From NCBI RefSeq assembly GCF_038561935.1, contig NZ_CP102770.1, positions 4,588,001 to 4,652,000 on the forward strand: 64,000 nucleotides of DNA, written 5' to 3'. Source of the stretch: Myxococcus stipitatus. GTDB lineage: Bacteria > Myxococcota > Myxococcia > Myxococcales > Myxococcaceae. Of the stretch, positions 20,844 through 29,007 are shown piece after piece. A model generated the notes under the pieces. That model did no database searches, was not told where the DNA came from, and worked only from the letters and a program-made list of their open reading frames with translations. Numbering within the stretch: position 1 is the first letter of the stretch; each line of letters starts with the position of its first letter. Both the position numbers and the translations under genes were made by a program.

Positions 20844-20980
20844 GAAGCTGGGGTGCTTCGCGTTACCCGCTTCGTCGCGCTTGCCTCTACCAGTTGGGCT
20901 ACCCCGCAACAAAGGACGGCCATAGCGGGGGCAGGGCTCGAACCTGCACTGGAGGCGACGCGGGAACGCTCGGCGTCAGG
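20844..20980 (-). ncRNA. circularly permuted tRNA-like RNA (YrlA Y RNA-like or two-piece tmRNA-like)
   Basis: In minus-strand order: a T-arm (GCAGG-TTCGAGC-CCTGC, 20947-20931), the acceptor 3' strand CCCCGCT plus A (20930-20923), a 14-base loop, the acceptor 5' strand TGCGGGG (20908-20902), U8-A9, then a D-arm (20899-20883) with the AACTGGTAGA loop. The acceptor strands pair over 6 of 7 positions. Outside this core, 20969-20955 pairs with 20878-20860 as 5+4+6 bp with two small bulges. The 3' side carries another hairpin (GAAGC/GCTTC, 20859-20844). Neither half has a normal tRNA partner on its own. A tRNA-like module with the acceptor stem closed by a loop is known in YrlA Y RNAs. Permuted tmRNA has a similar order, but no tag frame was found and the D-arm is too tRNA-like. 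The transcript ends are not defined. Confidence 0.65.
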
Positions 20981-21034
20981 CTGCTGCTGAGTTTGAGTTT
21001 GTACTCCGAAAATCGTGCGCGCCGAGCCCGAGGC

Positions 21035-21766
21035 TCAGCTCAGGAGGTAGCCGAGGATGGCGTCACCCGACTTCAGCTCCTGGACCTCCACCGCGTTGGC
21101 TTCCTCGCGCGCGAACTTGACGGCTTGCTGGAGCTTCTCCACTCGCTCGAGCAGCTCGTGAACTCGAAGGGCGGGCAGGGCGCCCGAGTACTTCACCGTC
21201 TTCCAGTAACCGACGACGATGTCCTCGTAATACACCTCCACCTGGGCGGGGTGCTTCTCGGTCGCCTCGGCCTTCACGTGGTTGCGAGGGACCTTCTTCG
21301 TCTTCGCCGTCTGCACGGGCTCCGTGGCCCACAGGCCCTGCGCCGGGTCTGGCGTCCAGGTCTCCGACGGGTCCAGCGTGGGCAGCTTCTTCACGAAGGT
21401 GTGCAGGTCCACCAGCTGCTTCTCGAGGAAGAGCAGGTACGTGGCGGGAGCGCCCTTGAGGAGCACCTTGCCGTCGACGCGGACGTCCGCCTTCGCGTGG
21501 CAGTTGGTGAGGTCCTTGGTGGCGGTGACGTCGAAGAGACGGGTGAGGATCTCCTTCGTCTTCTTCAGCACGTCGTCGGTGCGCACCTGCACGCGCGTGG
21601 ACTCAGGAGGGAAGCGTTCACCTTCCTCGTCACGGGGCTGATAGGTGCGGGAGATACCGTTGAGCAGTTGAGGCTTCTGGAGGTCGTGGTGCGCCTGGGT
21701 CAGCTCCTGAAGGGAGCGACTCTTGACGCCCTTTTCGACGGCGACGATCTGGTTGAGCTTGGTCAT
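21035..21766 (-). CDS. conserved protein of unknown function (DUF7873-like)
   Basis: 243 residues, soluble, no signal peptide. The sequence (TKLNQIVAVEKGVKSR, LNGISRTYQP, TYLLFLEKQLVDLHTF, TKKVPRNHVKAEATEKHPAQ) closely resembles a highly conserved family I recall from actinobacteria, annotated DUF7873 there; name and number are from memory. The Lys/Arg-rich conserved stretch KTKKVPRNHVK near residue 165 could contact nucleic acid, but this is inference. No catalytic motif is recognisable. It is immediately upstream, on the same strand, of the permuted tRNA-like RNA, with 55 bases between its stop and the RNA core. It follows the enoyl-CoA hydratase gene by 83 bases. Confidence 0.8.
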   Translation of the reverse strand: MTKLNQIVAVEKGVKSRSLQELTQAHHDLQKPQLLNGISRTYQPRDEEGERFPPESTRVQVRTDDVLKKTKEILTRLFDVTATKDLTNCHAKADVRVDGKVLLKGAPATYLLFLEKQLVDLHTFVKKLPTLDPSETWTPDPAQGLWATEPVQTAKTKKVPRNHVKAEATEKHPAQVEVYYEDIVVGYWKTVKYSGALPALRVHELLERVEKLQQAVKFAREEANAVEVQELKSGDAILGYLLS

Positions 21767-21849
21767 GTGCTTGTCAGTCTGGAAGTTTGGATTGGGGCGC
21801 AGTGACGGCCCCAGCACCTCCAGGCTGACAAGCACGGGCCAAGGCCTCG

Positions 21850-22641
21850 CTAGCGTCCCTGGAACACGGGAGCCCGTCGCGCCGCCGCCGCCGCGAGCCC
21901 CTCGCCCAGGTCCGCGCTGCCATAGCTCTCCGCCTGGAGCCGGGCCTCTTCCTCCAGCGCGCGCTGGAGCGCGGCGCGGTCCAACCCCAGGCGCTGCTTG
22001 ACGCCTCGGGTCGCCAGGGGCGCGTTGCCGGCGATGCTCCGCGCGAGCGCATGGGCCCGAGCGCGTGTCTCCGTGGCCGGAGTGGCCTCCAGCGCGAGCC
22101 CCAGCCGCGCGGCCTCGCGCCCGTCGAAGCGGCGCCCGGTGAGCAGCAGCTCCGAGGCGCGCTGCGGCCCCACCCTCATCGGCACGAGCCAGGTGGCCCC
22201 CATGCCCGGATGCAGCCCCAGCTGCACGAAGTTGAGGGCGAGCTTCGCGTCTTCGGAGACGATGCACACGTCGCACGCGAGCGCGACGCACAGCCCCGCG
22301 CCGATGGCGGCGCCCTCCACCGCGGCCACCGTCGGCACGTGCAGGTCGAGGACGCTGAGGTAGCGCGCGTAGAAGTCGAGCATGAAGACGCGCGCCTCCT
22401 CGAACGAGGCCTTGCGCAGCCGCTCCAGCATCCGCAGGTCACCCCCCGCGGAGAAGGTGCCGCCCGCTCCGGCGAGGACCACGGCGCGGACGTCCCCGCG
22501 CCCGCGCAGCTCGCTCACGCGGGCACGCAGCGCGTCTCCCAGCTCGGGCGTCATCGCATTGCGCCGGGGCGCATCGTTCAACGTGAGGGTGGCGACCCCT
22601 TCCGCTACCTCGAGGAGCACGCCGTGATTCGGGTCGGTCAT
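21850..22641 (-). CDS. enoyl-CoA hydratase/isomerase family protein
   Basis: 263 residues, the typical crotonase length. The oxyanion-hole motifs are present: AGGTFSAGGDL (about residues 59-69) and AAIGAGLCVALACD (about 111-124). The second acidic catalytic residue of hydratases is less certain (NFVQLGLHPGMGATW replaces the usual E-x-x-x-G-xxP-G pattern), so isomerase or related activity is possible. Probably in fatty acid or branched-chain acyl-CoA metabolism. No other beta-oxidation gene is adjacent. Confidence 0.88.
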   Translation of the reverse strand: MTDPNHGVLLEVAEGVATLTLNDAPRRNAMTPELGDALRARVSELRGRGDVRAVVLAGAGGTFSAGGDLRMLERLRKASFEEARVFMLDFYARYLSVLDLHVPTVAAVEGAAIGAGLCVALACDVCIVSEDAKLALNFVQLGLHPGMGATWLVPMRVGPQRASELLLTGRRFDGREAARLGLALEATPATETRARAHALARSIAGNAPLATRGVKQRLGLDRAALQRALEEEARLQAESYGSADLGEGLAAAAARRAPVFQGR

Positions 22642-22701
22642 GCGGCGGACTGTAGCCGCATCGGTCCGCGAGGCTCGGCGAAACAGCGCCGCCGGAAGGG
22701 C

Positions 22702-23088
22702 TCAGTAGAGCGTCAGGTTGAGCTCGTCTCCCGGCCGGGCCGGAAGGTCCTGCTCGCTCTCGAAGCGGCGCTCGCTGCCGATGGTCTTGTGCCCCAGCGT
22801 GCCGATGACCTCGATGGCGAAGCGGAGTCGCTCCGAGGTCCCCACCAGGTCCGCTGGAATCACGAAGCTGCGCGTCGACATCCCCGGCACCAGCCCCAGC
22901 CGCACCCGGCGCACGCCGCTCAGCACATAGAGGTTCACGTCGACTGTCTTGCGGCTGTCCACCGCCACCGTGGTCTTCGGCGGAGGCGGCTTGCTCGGGT
23001 CCGACGCGGCCGCATGGGCCCCACCACACGCGGCCAGGAGTGAAGCGAGCACGAGCATCAGGACGGGAGCGGCGGACCTTGTTCTCAT
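22702..23088 (-). CDS. small lipoprotein, unknown function
   Basis: 128 residues. The lipoprotein signal has lipobox LLAAC (Cys21). After a Pro/Lys linker (about 30-40) comes a small all-beta domain (about 42-128) with alternating hydrophobic strands. No family recognised. It begins 27 bases after the stop of the 7TM methyl-accepting gene on the same strand and may be co-transcribed with it. Confidence 0.7.
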   Translation of the reverse strand: MRTRSAAPVLMLVLASLLAACGGAHAAASDPSKPPPPKTTVAVDSRKTVDVNLYVLSGVRRVRLGLVPGMSTRSFVIPADLVGTSERLRFAIEVIGTLGHKTIGSERRFESEQDLPARPGDELNLTLY

Positions 23089-23115
23089 GGGGCCTCGTGA
23101 GGTGAGGAGGGAGGG

Positions 23116-25293
23116 CTAGCGAGGATGGGCGGCGGGAGCGGCCTTCTCCGTGCGCAGGGACTGGCTGGCGATTCCGGACATGCTCTCCGCCAGGGATTGG
23201 ACGGAGCGGGTGGCTTCCTGCGTCTCCTGCACCGTCTTGAGCGTGCGCTGCATCTGCCCGGACAGCTCCTGGATGGCCATGGCCATCTGCTGGGTGCCCG
23301 CGTCCTGCGCGCTGACCGCCGCGGTGATCTGCCGCATGCTCGCGCTGGAGTCGCCAATCAGGATGGCGAGCTCCTGGAATTGGGCGCTGGACGTGCGGAC
23401 CGCGTCCAGGCTCTGCCGGACCCGCTCGTCGCCCTTCTCGCTGAACTGGGCCGCCTCGCGCATGCTGGCGCCCACGCCATTGAGCACCTCGCGGATGCGG
23501 TGCGTGGCGCGGATGGACTGGTCCGCCAACCCGCGCATCTCGCGAGCGACGACGCCGAAGCCCCGGCCGCTCTCACCGCTGCGCGCCGCTTCGATGGCCG
23601 CATTGATGGCGAGCATGTTGGACTGGTCGGCCAGGTCCTTCACGGAGTCGACGATGCCGGAGACCTCCTTGGTGCGCTCGTCGAGCGCGAGGATCCTCCG
23701 GGCCATCTCCGACACCTCGGCGCGGATGGCGGCCAGGTCCGCCAGCGTGCGCTCCAGCGCGGCGCTGCCTTCGCGCCCCACCTGCTCGGCGCCCTCGGCG
23801 GACGCGGCGAGCGAGCTGGCCTTCTCCGCCGTGAGCTGCGACGAGCGGCGGATCTCCTTCACCGTCTGCTCGGCCTCCTGCAGCGCCGCGGCCTGACGGC
23901 TGACGCCCTCGGTCTGCTGATCGCTGGTGGAGCGCAGCTGCTGCACCACCGTGGCCAGCTCACCGGCGCCGGTGCCCATGCGCTCGGCCAGGTTGCGCAC
24001 CTCGGCCTGCCGCTCCTCCAGCTGGCGCGTGTGCGCCTCCAGCGAGCGCACCACCTGCATGGAGCGCCGCGCGACGATGCCCAGCAGCGACAGCGTGAGC
24101 GACAGGTAGCCCCAGTGGGACACGTTGCCGAACAGCTGCGGCAGCACGCCGACGACGGGAAGAATCGTCATCGCGAGGAAGAGCGTCATGCCGCCCAGGC
24201 CCGCCACGAAGATGCGAGCGTCCGGGTTGCCGCGCCACGCCTCCTTCACGGACACGACGAGGACGACGAGCAGGACGCAGAACGACGAGGGCAGGAACGC
24301 CGCCATGATGCGCTGGGCGGTGGCCAGGTCCACCACGGCGCTGAGCGCGAAGAGCGAGCACAGCGTCGTGTAGGCCAGCGCGCCGATGCGGAACCAGCGG
24401 TTGCGGTTCTCGAGCAGGGCATCCGAGATGAACTCCATCAGGCCCGAGAGCACCATGAAGATGCCAATCACCGTGAAGCGCGTGGCGGTGAGCGGCGTAT
24501 CCCAGAGCGCGTAGGGCAGGCCGCTCAAGCCCAGGAGCAGGCTGCCCGCGCTGCCCGCGAAGATGGCCAGACCCGCGAGCATCCGGCGCCGCCAGTGCAG
24601 GACGAAGGCTCCGCCCGTGGCGATGCCCACCGCCAGCAGGAGCACGCCCATCACGAACGACGCCTGTCCCTCGCGCGTCACCGTGGCGAGCAGCTGATGC
24701 CGCGAGCCGAGCTGCGCGTACTGCGTGATGCCGATGTTCGGATTGCTCGACTGGATGCGCAGCAGGAGGTTGCTGCCCAGCGCGGTCGCCGGCACCGGAA
24801 TCAGATGCCAGACCATGTTCTCGGACAGCTCGGGTCCGGATGTGTTCAGGCGGCCGCTCACATAGACACGCTGGCCGTTGGCGTACACCTCCACGGCGGT
24901 GTTGACCTCGCCCAGAATCAACGCGGGCTCGGCCCAGGGGCCGCGCGGCAGCGGGATGCTCACCCACAGGAACGAGTTCGCGCCTCGTCCCGGAGGTGGC
25001 TTGAGCGCCTCCATCGTCTGCCACTCGTCGGTGACGCTGGTGGCCTGCGCCCACAGGGGAATGCCATCCGTGCCCGGAGGCGAGTCACCCCAGCGATACC
25101 TCCACCCTTCCACGACGGGAACGGGAGGTTGCTCCGTGGCGTTGGCCACGGGGGCATGCGCGAGCGCCGCGAGCAAGACACAACCCAGCAGAGCCAGGCG
25201 TGTCGCTCGGTGCGAAGTCGCGTGACGCCTCACGAAAGTGACTCGCGAGGCAAGGCTGTCGATGCGTGTCGGGGAAGGGTGGTGGGCAGCCAT
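23116..25293 (-). CDS. 7TM-DISM methyl-accepting chemotaxis-like transducer
   Basis: 725 residues. After a signal-like N-terminus there is a periplasmic beta-rich domain (about 55-200, jelly-roll 7TMR-DISM extracellular type: WVSIPLPRGPW, VYANGQRVYVSG). About seven membrane segments (about 205-405), a coiled coil, and an MCP signalling domain (about 440-700) follow. The hairpin-tip core is nearly canonical (AINAAIEAARSGESGRGFGVVA). It should signal to a CheA/CheW pathway; no che genes are adjacent. The start at 25293 has GGAGG 5 bases upstream; ATGs at 25305 and 25320 are less likely. Confidence 0.85.
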   Translation of the reverse strand: MAAHHPSPTRIDSLASRVTFVRRHATSHRATRLALLGCVLLAALAHAPVANATEQPPVPVVEGWRYRWGDSPPGTDGIPLWAQATSVTDEWQTMEALKPPPGRGANSFLWVSIPLPRGPWAEPALILGEVNTAVEVYANGQRVYVSGRLNTSGPELSENMVWHLIPVPATALGSNLLLRIQSSNPNIGITQYAQLGSRHQLLATVTREGQASFVMGVLLLAVGIATGGAFVLHWRRRMLAGLAIFAGSAGSLLLGLSGLPYALWDTPLTATRFTVIGIFMVLSGLMEFISDALLENRNRWFRIGALAYTTLCSLFALSAVVDLATAQRIMAAFLPSSFCVLLVVLVVSVKEAWRGNPDARIFVAGLGGMTLFLAMTILPVVGVLPQLFGNVSHWGYLSLTLSLLGIVARRSMQVVRSLEAHTRQLEERQAEVRNLAERMGTGAGELATVVQQLRSTSDQQTEGVSRQAAALQEAEQTVKEIRRSSQLTAEKASSLAASAEGAEQVGREGSAALERTLADLAAIRAEVSEMARRILALDERTKEVSGIVDSVKDLADQSNMLAINAAIEAARSGESGRGFGVVAREMRGLADQSIRATHRIREVLNGVGASMREAAQFSEKGDERVRQSLDAVRTSSAQFQELAILIGDSSASMRQITAAVSAQDAGTQQMAMAIQELSGQMQRTLKTVQETQEATRSVQSLAESMSGIASQSLRTEKAAPAAHPR

Positions 25294-25485
25294 GAGGACC
25301 TCCATGCTCAACCGCCGCACGCATGGCTGTAAATAGGGCTGCCTCCCCTGACATGTAGGAATGGTTTGGAGAGGGCCTTTGGGGTGGAGAGATTGAACCT
25401 TTCTCGACGCGCCACAGCTCTTTCGGGGAGGGGCGACTGTGACCCGGGTGCAACTGCCACCGGTTGGTGCCTGGGGGTGGGCTTG

Positions 25486-26280
25486 TCAGAACGAACGGAA
25501 GACGCCTCGGAGTCCCAAGGTGAAGAGCGCGTGGACGCCATCCTTCACGGCGCCCACGGGAGAGGTTTGCGATGGAAAGCCGGAGACGGTGACGGTCTGG
25601 TCTCCGGTGCGGACGGTGTAGCTGCCGATGGAGGCGGTGCCGATGGGGCCCACCGCGAGGAAGTCCGTGACGGGGAAGTCCGCGCCGAAGGTGAGTCGTG
25701 CGTAGGTGATGCCGCGGTCCGTCACCTTCGTGTCGATGTGCGCGGGCACGGGGCCCACGACGGGGAGCGGCACCTGCGTGGTGCCCTTCACGTGGCTCTT
25801 GAGAATCTCCATGCCCATGGAGAGGCCCACCCACGGGTCGAAGCTGGACTCGGGCGCGACGTGGACGCGGAGCTCCGGGCCGAAGCGCCATTGGGAGTTG
25901 CTGCAGTCGAAGCTCTCCGGGCACGAGATGTGATTCGTGCGGGAGAAGACCAGCTCCCAGCTCCCCCAGACGCCCACATAGACGCGCGAGTTGATGCGAT
26001 AGCCCAGCTCCAGGAGGAAGGGGAGCGAGGCATGGGCGCCGTCGGTGATCTTGAGGTTCTCATCCTCCCCTGTGCGCGAGGTGCCGTGTTTGTAGACATA
26101 CCCCGCGCCCAGCCCCAGGTTGACGCTCGCCGCGACCTGCGGGCCAGACATCCCGTGTTCGGCGCGGACGTTGAGCGCCACCTCGCCCGACTCGCGCGTC
26201 CCCGACTCCTTCGCCAGTGCGGTCCCGGAGACTCCCAAGGCGGCGATGACGGAAAGCGTCCAGCAGTGCCTCATGGCCAT
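25486..26280 (-). CDS. outer-membrane beta-barrel protein
   Basis: 264 residues with a signal peptide (about 1-25, ending TALA). Repeating amphipathic strands (VAASVNLGLGAGYVY, FLLELGYRINSRVYVGVWGSWELV, THARLTFGADF-like) and a C-terminal strand ending in Phe (GLRGVFRSF) are typical of outer-membrane barrels. Two Cys (CPESFDC) may form a loop disulfide. Function unknown. GGGAGG lies 8 bases before the ATG at 26280. Confidence 0.78.
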   Translation of the reverse strand: MAMRHCWTLSVIAALGVSGTALAKESGTRESGEVALNVRAEHGMSGPQVAASVNLGLGAGYVYKHGTSRTGEDENLKITDGAHASLPFLLELGYRINSRVYVGVWGSWELVFSRTNHISCPESFDCSNSQWRFGPELRVHVAPESSFDPWVGLSMGMEILKSHVKGTTQVPLPVVGPVPAHIDTKVTDRGITYARLTFGADFPVTDFLAVGPIGTASIGSYTVRTGDQTVTVSGFPSQTSPVGAVKDGVHALFTLGLRGVFRSF

Positions 26281-26790
26281 TCGTATGTCCCTCCCCATGC
26301 GTCCGTGGAAGTGACGCCCCAGGGGCTCCCTCGTGAACCCGACCGAAGGGCCAAGCGTCGACGGCGGACACAATCCACGCCCCGATGTTGGCCGCCCGTC
26401 ACCCGACGACAGGTGAGATGTCGACGTGTGGCCAACAGCCGCGACACGGCGCCGGGGCGCCCGGCTTGCATCGTTCGACTGGAATTGTTGCAGGGAGCGT
26501 TTGTCAAAACTTTCCATGTAGGTTGATTCATGCCCATGCGGGCACACGTTGTTTGATGTCTCCGAGGATGAGACATCATTTCTTGGGTGGTCAGACGCGA
26601 ACTCTCGAAGCCCTGGGATTCGAGAATGGCGGGTGGGGCGTGTGTCCTTCGCATCAAGCGCGGGGGACCGTCGGGCAATGGTAGGGATTCGCGCTCCCGG
26701 CCCGTGTGTCACGCAAAGGCAGGCACCTTCCGTGCAAGGCGACCCGAGTCCCTTCTTGAGAACCCCCCCAAGGGACAGGGAGACACAAAG
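26281..26790. other. 510-base divergent intergenic region
   Basis: No convincing gene is seen. It separates the outer-membrane protein gene (minus) from the secreted-protein gene (plus), so it should hold both promoters. It is less GC-rich than its surroundings around 26490-26600 and contains two inverted repeats: TGCCC-ATGC-GGGCA (26531-26544) and a longer one at 26554-26578. Confidence 0.5.
26554..26578. repeat. perfect 9-bp inverted repeat, operator or hairpin
   Basis: TGATGTCTC (26554-26562) and GAGACATCA (26570-26578) are exact inverted copies with a 7-base spacer. It is in the divergent intergenic region, about 210 bases before the plus-strand start. It could be a dimeric regulator site or an mRNA hairpin. 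Confidence 0.45.
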
Positions 26791-28413
26791 ATGAATCAAA
26801 GATGGTTAGGGCTCCTGCTGGGCGCCGTGTTGTGGAGCCCGGCAGTTCTCGCTCACGACTTCCGAGCGGAGAAGCTCGTGAATGGCGTGAAGCAGGCCCG
26901 GGTCGTCAGCTATCCGGCCACGCTGAGCTTCACATTCACCGCCACGAACATCCATCCGACGCTGGACTCCATCCTCCTCACCGCGATGGACCCGTTGTTG
27001 ACGGCGTGCACCCTGTCTCCCGCGCCGCCGCTGACGGTTCCCGTGGGGGGCCATGTCACCTATCAATGCGAGTTCACGATTCCGACCTACGAGGCGTGTA
27101 TCGCATTGGGTGAGCTGGACACCAATCCCTCGACTCCCAATGAAGAGGTGTCCTTCACGAATGTCTTCAGCATCTCCTGGGACAATGGCGCCGCGCAGGA
27201 TGGGGTCAACGTGCTCTGCGTGCAGGAGCGCATCCGGGAATGTGATGACACCGTCTATATCTCGACGGCGTCGTCCACGGGCGGAGGGCTGCCTTCGGCG
27301 CCGTCCCATCTCTTCACCTTCGACCCGGTGGCGGGGACCCTCTCTCCCCTGGGGGACGCGGGGGTGCCCTACAACGCCCTGGCCTTCAACCATATCGATG
27401 GGTTCTTGTATGCCATTGCGGCGGACGGGGTGAATCCCCCCAACTTCATCCGTATCGACGCCAATGGTTCGGCGCAGGTCATCGCGCCCGTGGTGAGTGG
27501 CGCGGCGAACAGCGCCGTCTGGGCGGCGGGAGCCGTCCTGGGAGATGGCACCTATCTGGGCTACGAGTCCCAGAGCAATCACCTGGTCCGTATCAACACC
27601 ACCACGGGCGCGGTGTTGTCGGACGTCGTCGTGGGCACCACGCTGACCTTCGCCGTGGCGGACTTCGCGGTGAACCCCCTCAGCGGTTTGCTGTATGGAT
27701 TCAACGGGGCCACGCAGCGGGTGACGGTCATCGACCCGGTGGTGGGGACGTTCGTGGACTTCCTCCTCCCCACGGAAATCAATGGCATACGCTCCGTGGG
27801 CAATACGATGGTCTCCGCCATCTTCTCGTCCGCGGGCCAGTTGTTCTTCTATGGCACCACCAACGCCAACAACAGCCTCGCCAATACCTTCTACGCGGTG
27901 AACCTGGTGACGGGGGCGTTCACCGTCGTGTCCAACGGGCCCACCACGCAGTTCGCGGATGGGGCGACGTGTGCCTTCCCGCCGCCTCCTCCAGCGGTGA
28001 GGCCTCCCAAGGTGACGCGAGACCATGCCTTCTTCGGCTCCAACGACGCGGCGCTGCGGGAGTGTCTGTCGAAGGGACCCGTCGAGCTGGGCGGTCTGGG
28101 GAAGGTGACCTCGCCAGAGGTGGCGCTGGGTGTGCTGTGGGCGAACCCTGTCATCTCGAAGCGCGGGGAGGTCCGCTCGGAGGTCGAATCCCTCAAGGTG
28201 AAGATTGCCCGTGAGCTGCTGACGGCCACGTGCAACCAGCGCTGCTTCGGCACGGTGGCTCCCGAGGTGGCGGGGCTGGACATCGGACAGGCGCTCGGGA
28301 CGCTGGCGAAGCACAATCGCTCCGGTTCGGACAAGGCCGTGCCGCTGAGCAAGGAAGGCTGGAAGTTGGATCCGCTGCCAGCGCAGGCACGGGCCGTGGA
28401 GCCGCGGTACTGA
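26791..28413 (+). CDS. secreted beta-propeller-like protein, unknown function
   Basis: 540 residues. The signal peptide spans about 1-21 (ending AVLA). An Ig-like beta domain with Cys residues follows (about 22-150, resembling DUF11/conserved-repeat domains). Then comes a propeller-like region (about 155-390) with repeated L-F-x-x-D/N and DGFLYAIAADG-type blades, similar to DUF6923. A Pro-rich linker (FPPPPPAVRPP, about 393-403) leads to a Cys-containing C-terminal region. A GGGAG site precedes the ATG. It forms a two-gene unit with the lipoprotein gene 14 bases downstream. Confidence 0.75.
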   Translation: MNQRWLGLLLGAVLWSPAVLAHDFRAEKLVNGVKQARVVSYPATLSFTFTATNIHPTLDSILLTAMDPLLTACTLSPAPPLTVPVGGHVTYQCEFTIPTYEACIALGELDTNPSTPNEEVSFTNVFSISWDNGAAQDGVNVLCVQERIRECDDTVYISTASSTGGGLPSAPSHLFTFDPVAGTLSPLGDAGVPYNALAFNHIDGFLYAIAADGVNPPNFIRIDANGSAQVIAPVVSGAANSAVWAAGAVLGDGTYLGYESQSNHLVRINTTTGAVLSDVVVGTTLTFAVADFAVNPLSGLLYGFNGATQRVTVIDPVVGTFVDFLLPTEINGIRSVGNTMVSAIFSSAGQLFFYGTTNANNSLANTFYAVNLVTGAFTVVSNGPTTQFADGATCAFPPPPPAVRPPKVTRDHAFFGSNDAALRECLSKGPVELGGLGKVTSPEVALGVLWANPVISKRGEVRSEVESLKVKIARELLTATCNQRCFGTVAPEVAGLDIGQALGTLAKHNRSGSDKAVPLSKEGWKLDPLPAQARAVEPRY

Positions 28414-28427
28414 AAGGGGGGGATGAC

Positions 28428-28952
28428 ATGAAGACCAAGACAAAGTGGATGGGCTGGTCGTCGATGTTCCTGGCGCTGACGCTGGGCGGGTGCGGCGGCG
28501 GCGACGTGGTCACCCCTGTCGATGAGCCGGAGGGAGACCGCTTCGAGCTGCGGCTCCTGGGGCAGGACGCGGCGCTCTACGAGAAGGTGCTGCTGGGCGT
28601 GGGGCGTGTCGAGGTGACCACGAAGGGCGTCCCGGTGCCGTTCCGGTATGCACCCTCGGCGCGCTCCATGGACCTGGCGCGCACGGACCATGCTTACCTG
28701 CTGGGGGCCTTCTACCTGCCAGAGGATGCGCGGGACGCGGACATCCGCGTGCACTTCGACGACATGGGGGCCTTCCGTGAGCCTGGGGCGACGGGGCTCA
28801 TCAACGCCCGCTCGGGCTCCATCGGCTTCAAGACGCCGCGCTCGGAGCTGGAGAAGCGCAACCACGTCGTCATCCAGCTGCACTTGAGCGACAGCCTCTT
28901 CCAGGCACGCGGCGCCCGGGTCCTGCTGCCTTCGACGTTCGTCGTCCACTGA
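28428..28952 (+). CDS. lipoprotein, DUF4382-like
   Basis: 174 residues. The lipoprotein signal ends at lipobox LGGC (Cys22). The mature part (FELRLLGQDAALYEKVLLGVGRVEVTTKG) resembles the beta-sandwich DUF4382 family; the similarity is by eye. A strong purine-rich site (AAAGGGGGGGATGAC) precedes the ATG, which lies 14 bases after the stop of the propeller-like protein gene, so the pair is probably an operon for envelope or surface proteins. Confidence 0.7.
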   Translation: MKTKTKWMGWSSMFLALTLGGCGGGDVVTPVDEPEGDRFELRLLGQDAALYEKVLLGVGRVEVTTKGVPVPFRYAPSARSMDLARTDHAYLLGAFYLPEDARDADIRVHFDDMGAFREPGATGLINARSGSIGFKTPRSELEKRNHVVIQLHLSDSLFQARGARVLLPSTFVVH

Positions 28953-28964
28953 GGTCCAGGCGGG

Positions 28965-28988
28965 GCGGGGGCCTCACGGGGCCCTCGC
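28965..28988. terminator. bidirectional hairpin between convergent genes
   Basis: GCGGGGGCC (28965-28973) pairs with GGCCCTCGC (28980-28988) over 9 bp with one G-U and a 6-base loop, between the lipoprotein gene and the convergent kinase gene. There is no U-tract. Confidence 0.4.
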
Positions 28989-29007
28989 TCCGACTGTCAC
29001 GCGGGCG

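Noticed and set aside
20881-20947. Two ordinary tRNA genes in tandem
   Set aside because: The T-half has no D-arm within 90 bases upstream and the D-half no T-arm within 90 bases downstream; only the swapped arrangement pairs.
20682-21034. Conventional one-piece tmRNA
   Set aside because: The 5' part would have to lie inside the DUF7873-like coding region, the D-arm is of tRNA type and no tag frame ending in LAA-like residues is visible; a stop preceded by SAAA (near 20975) is too close to the T-arm.
23125-25332. Plus-strand frame covering the 7TM transducer gene
   Set aside because: Exact antisense of a clear MCP-domain gene; sequence is Arg/His/Gly-rich with no motif.
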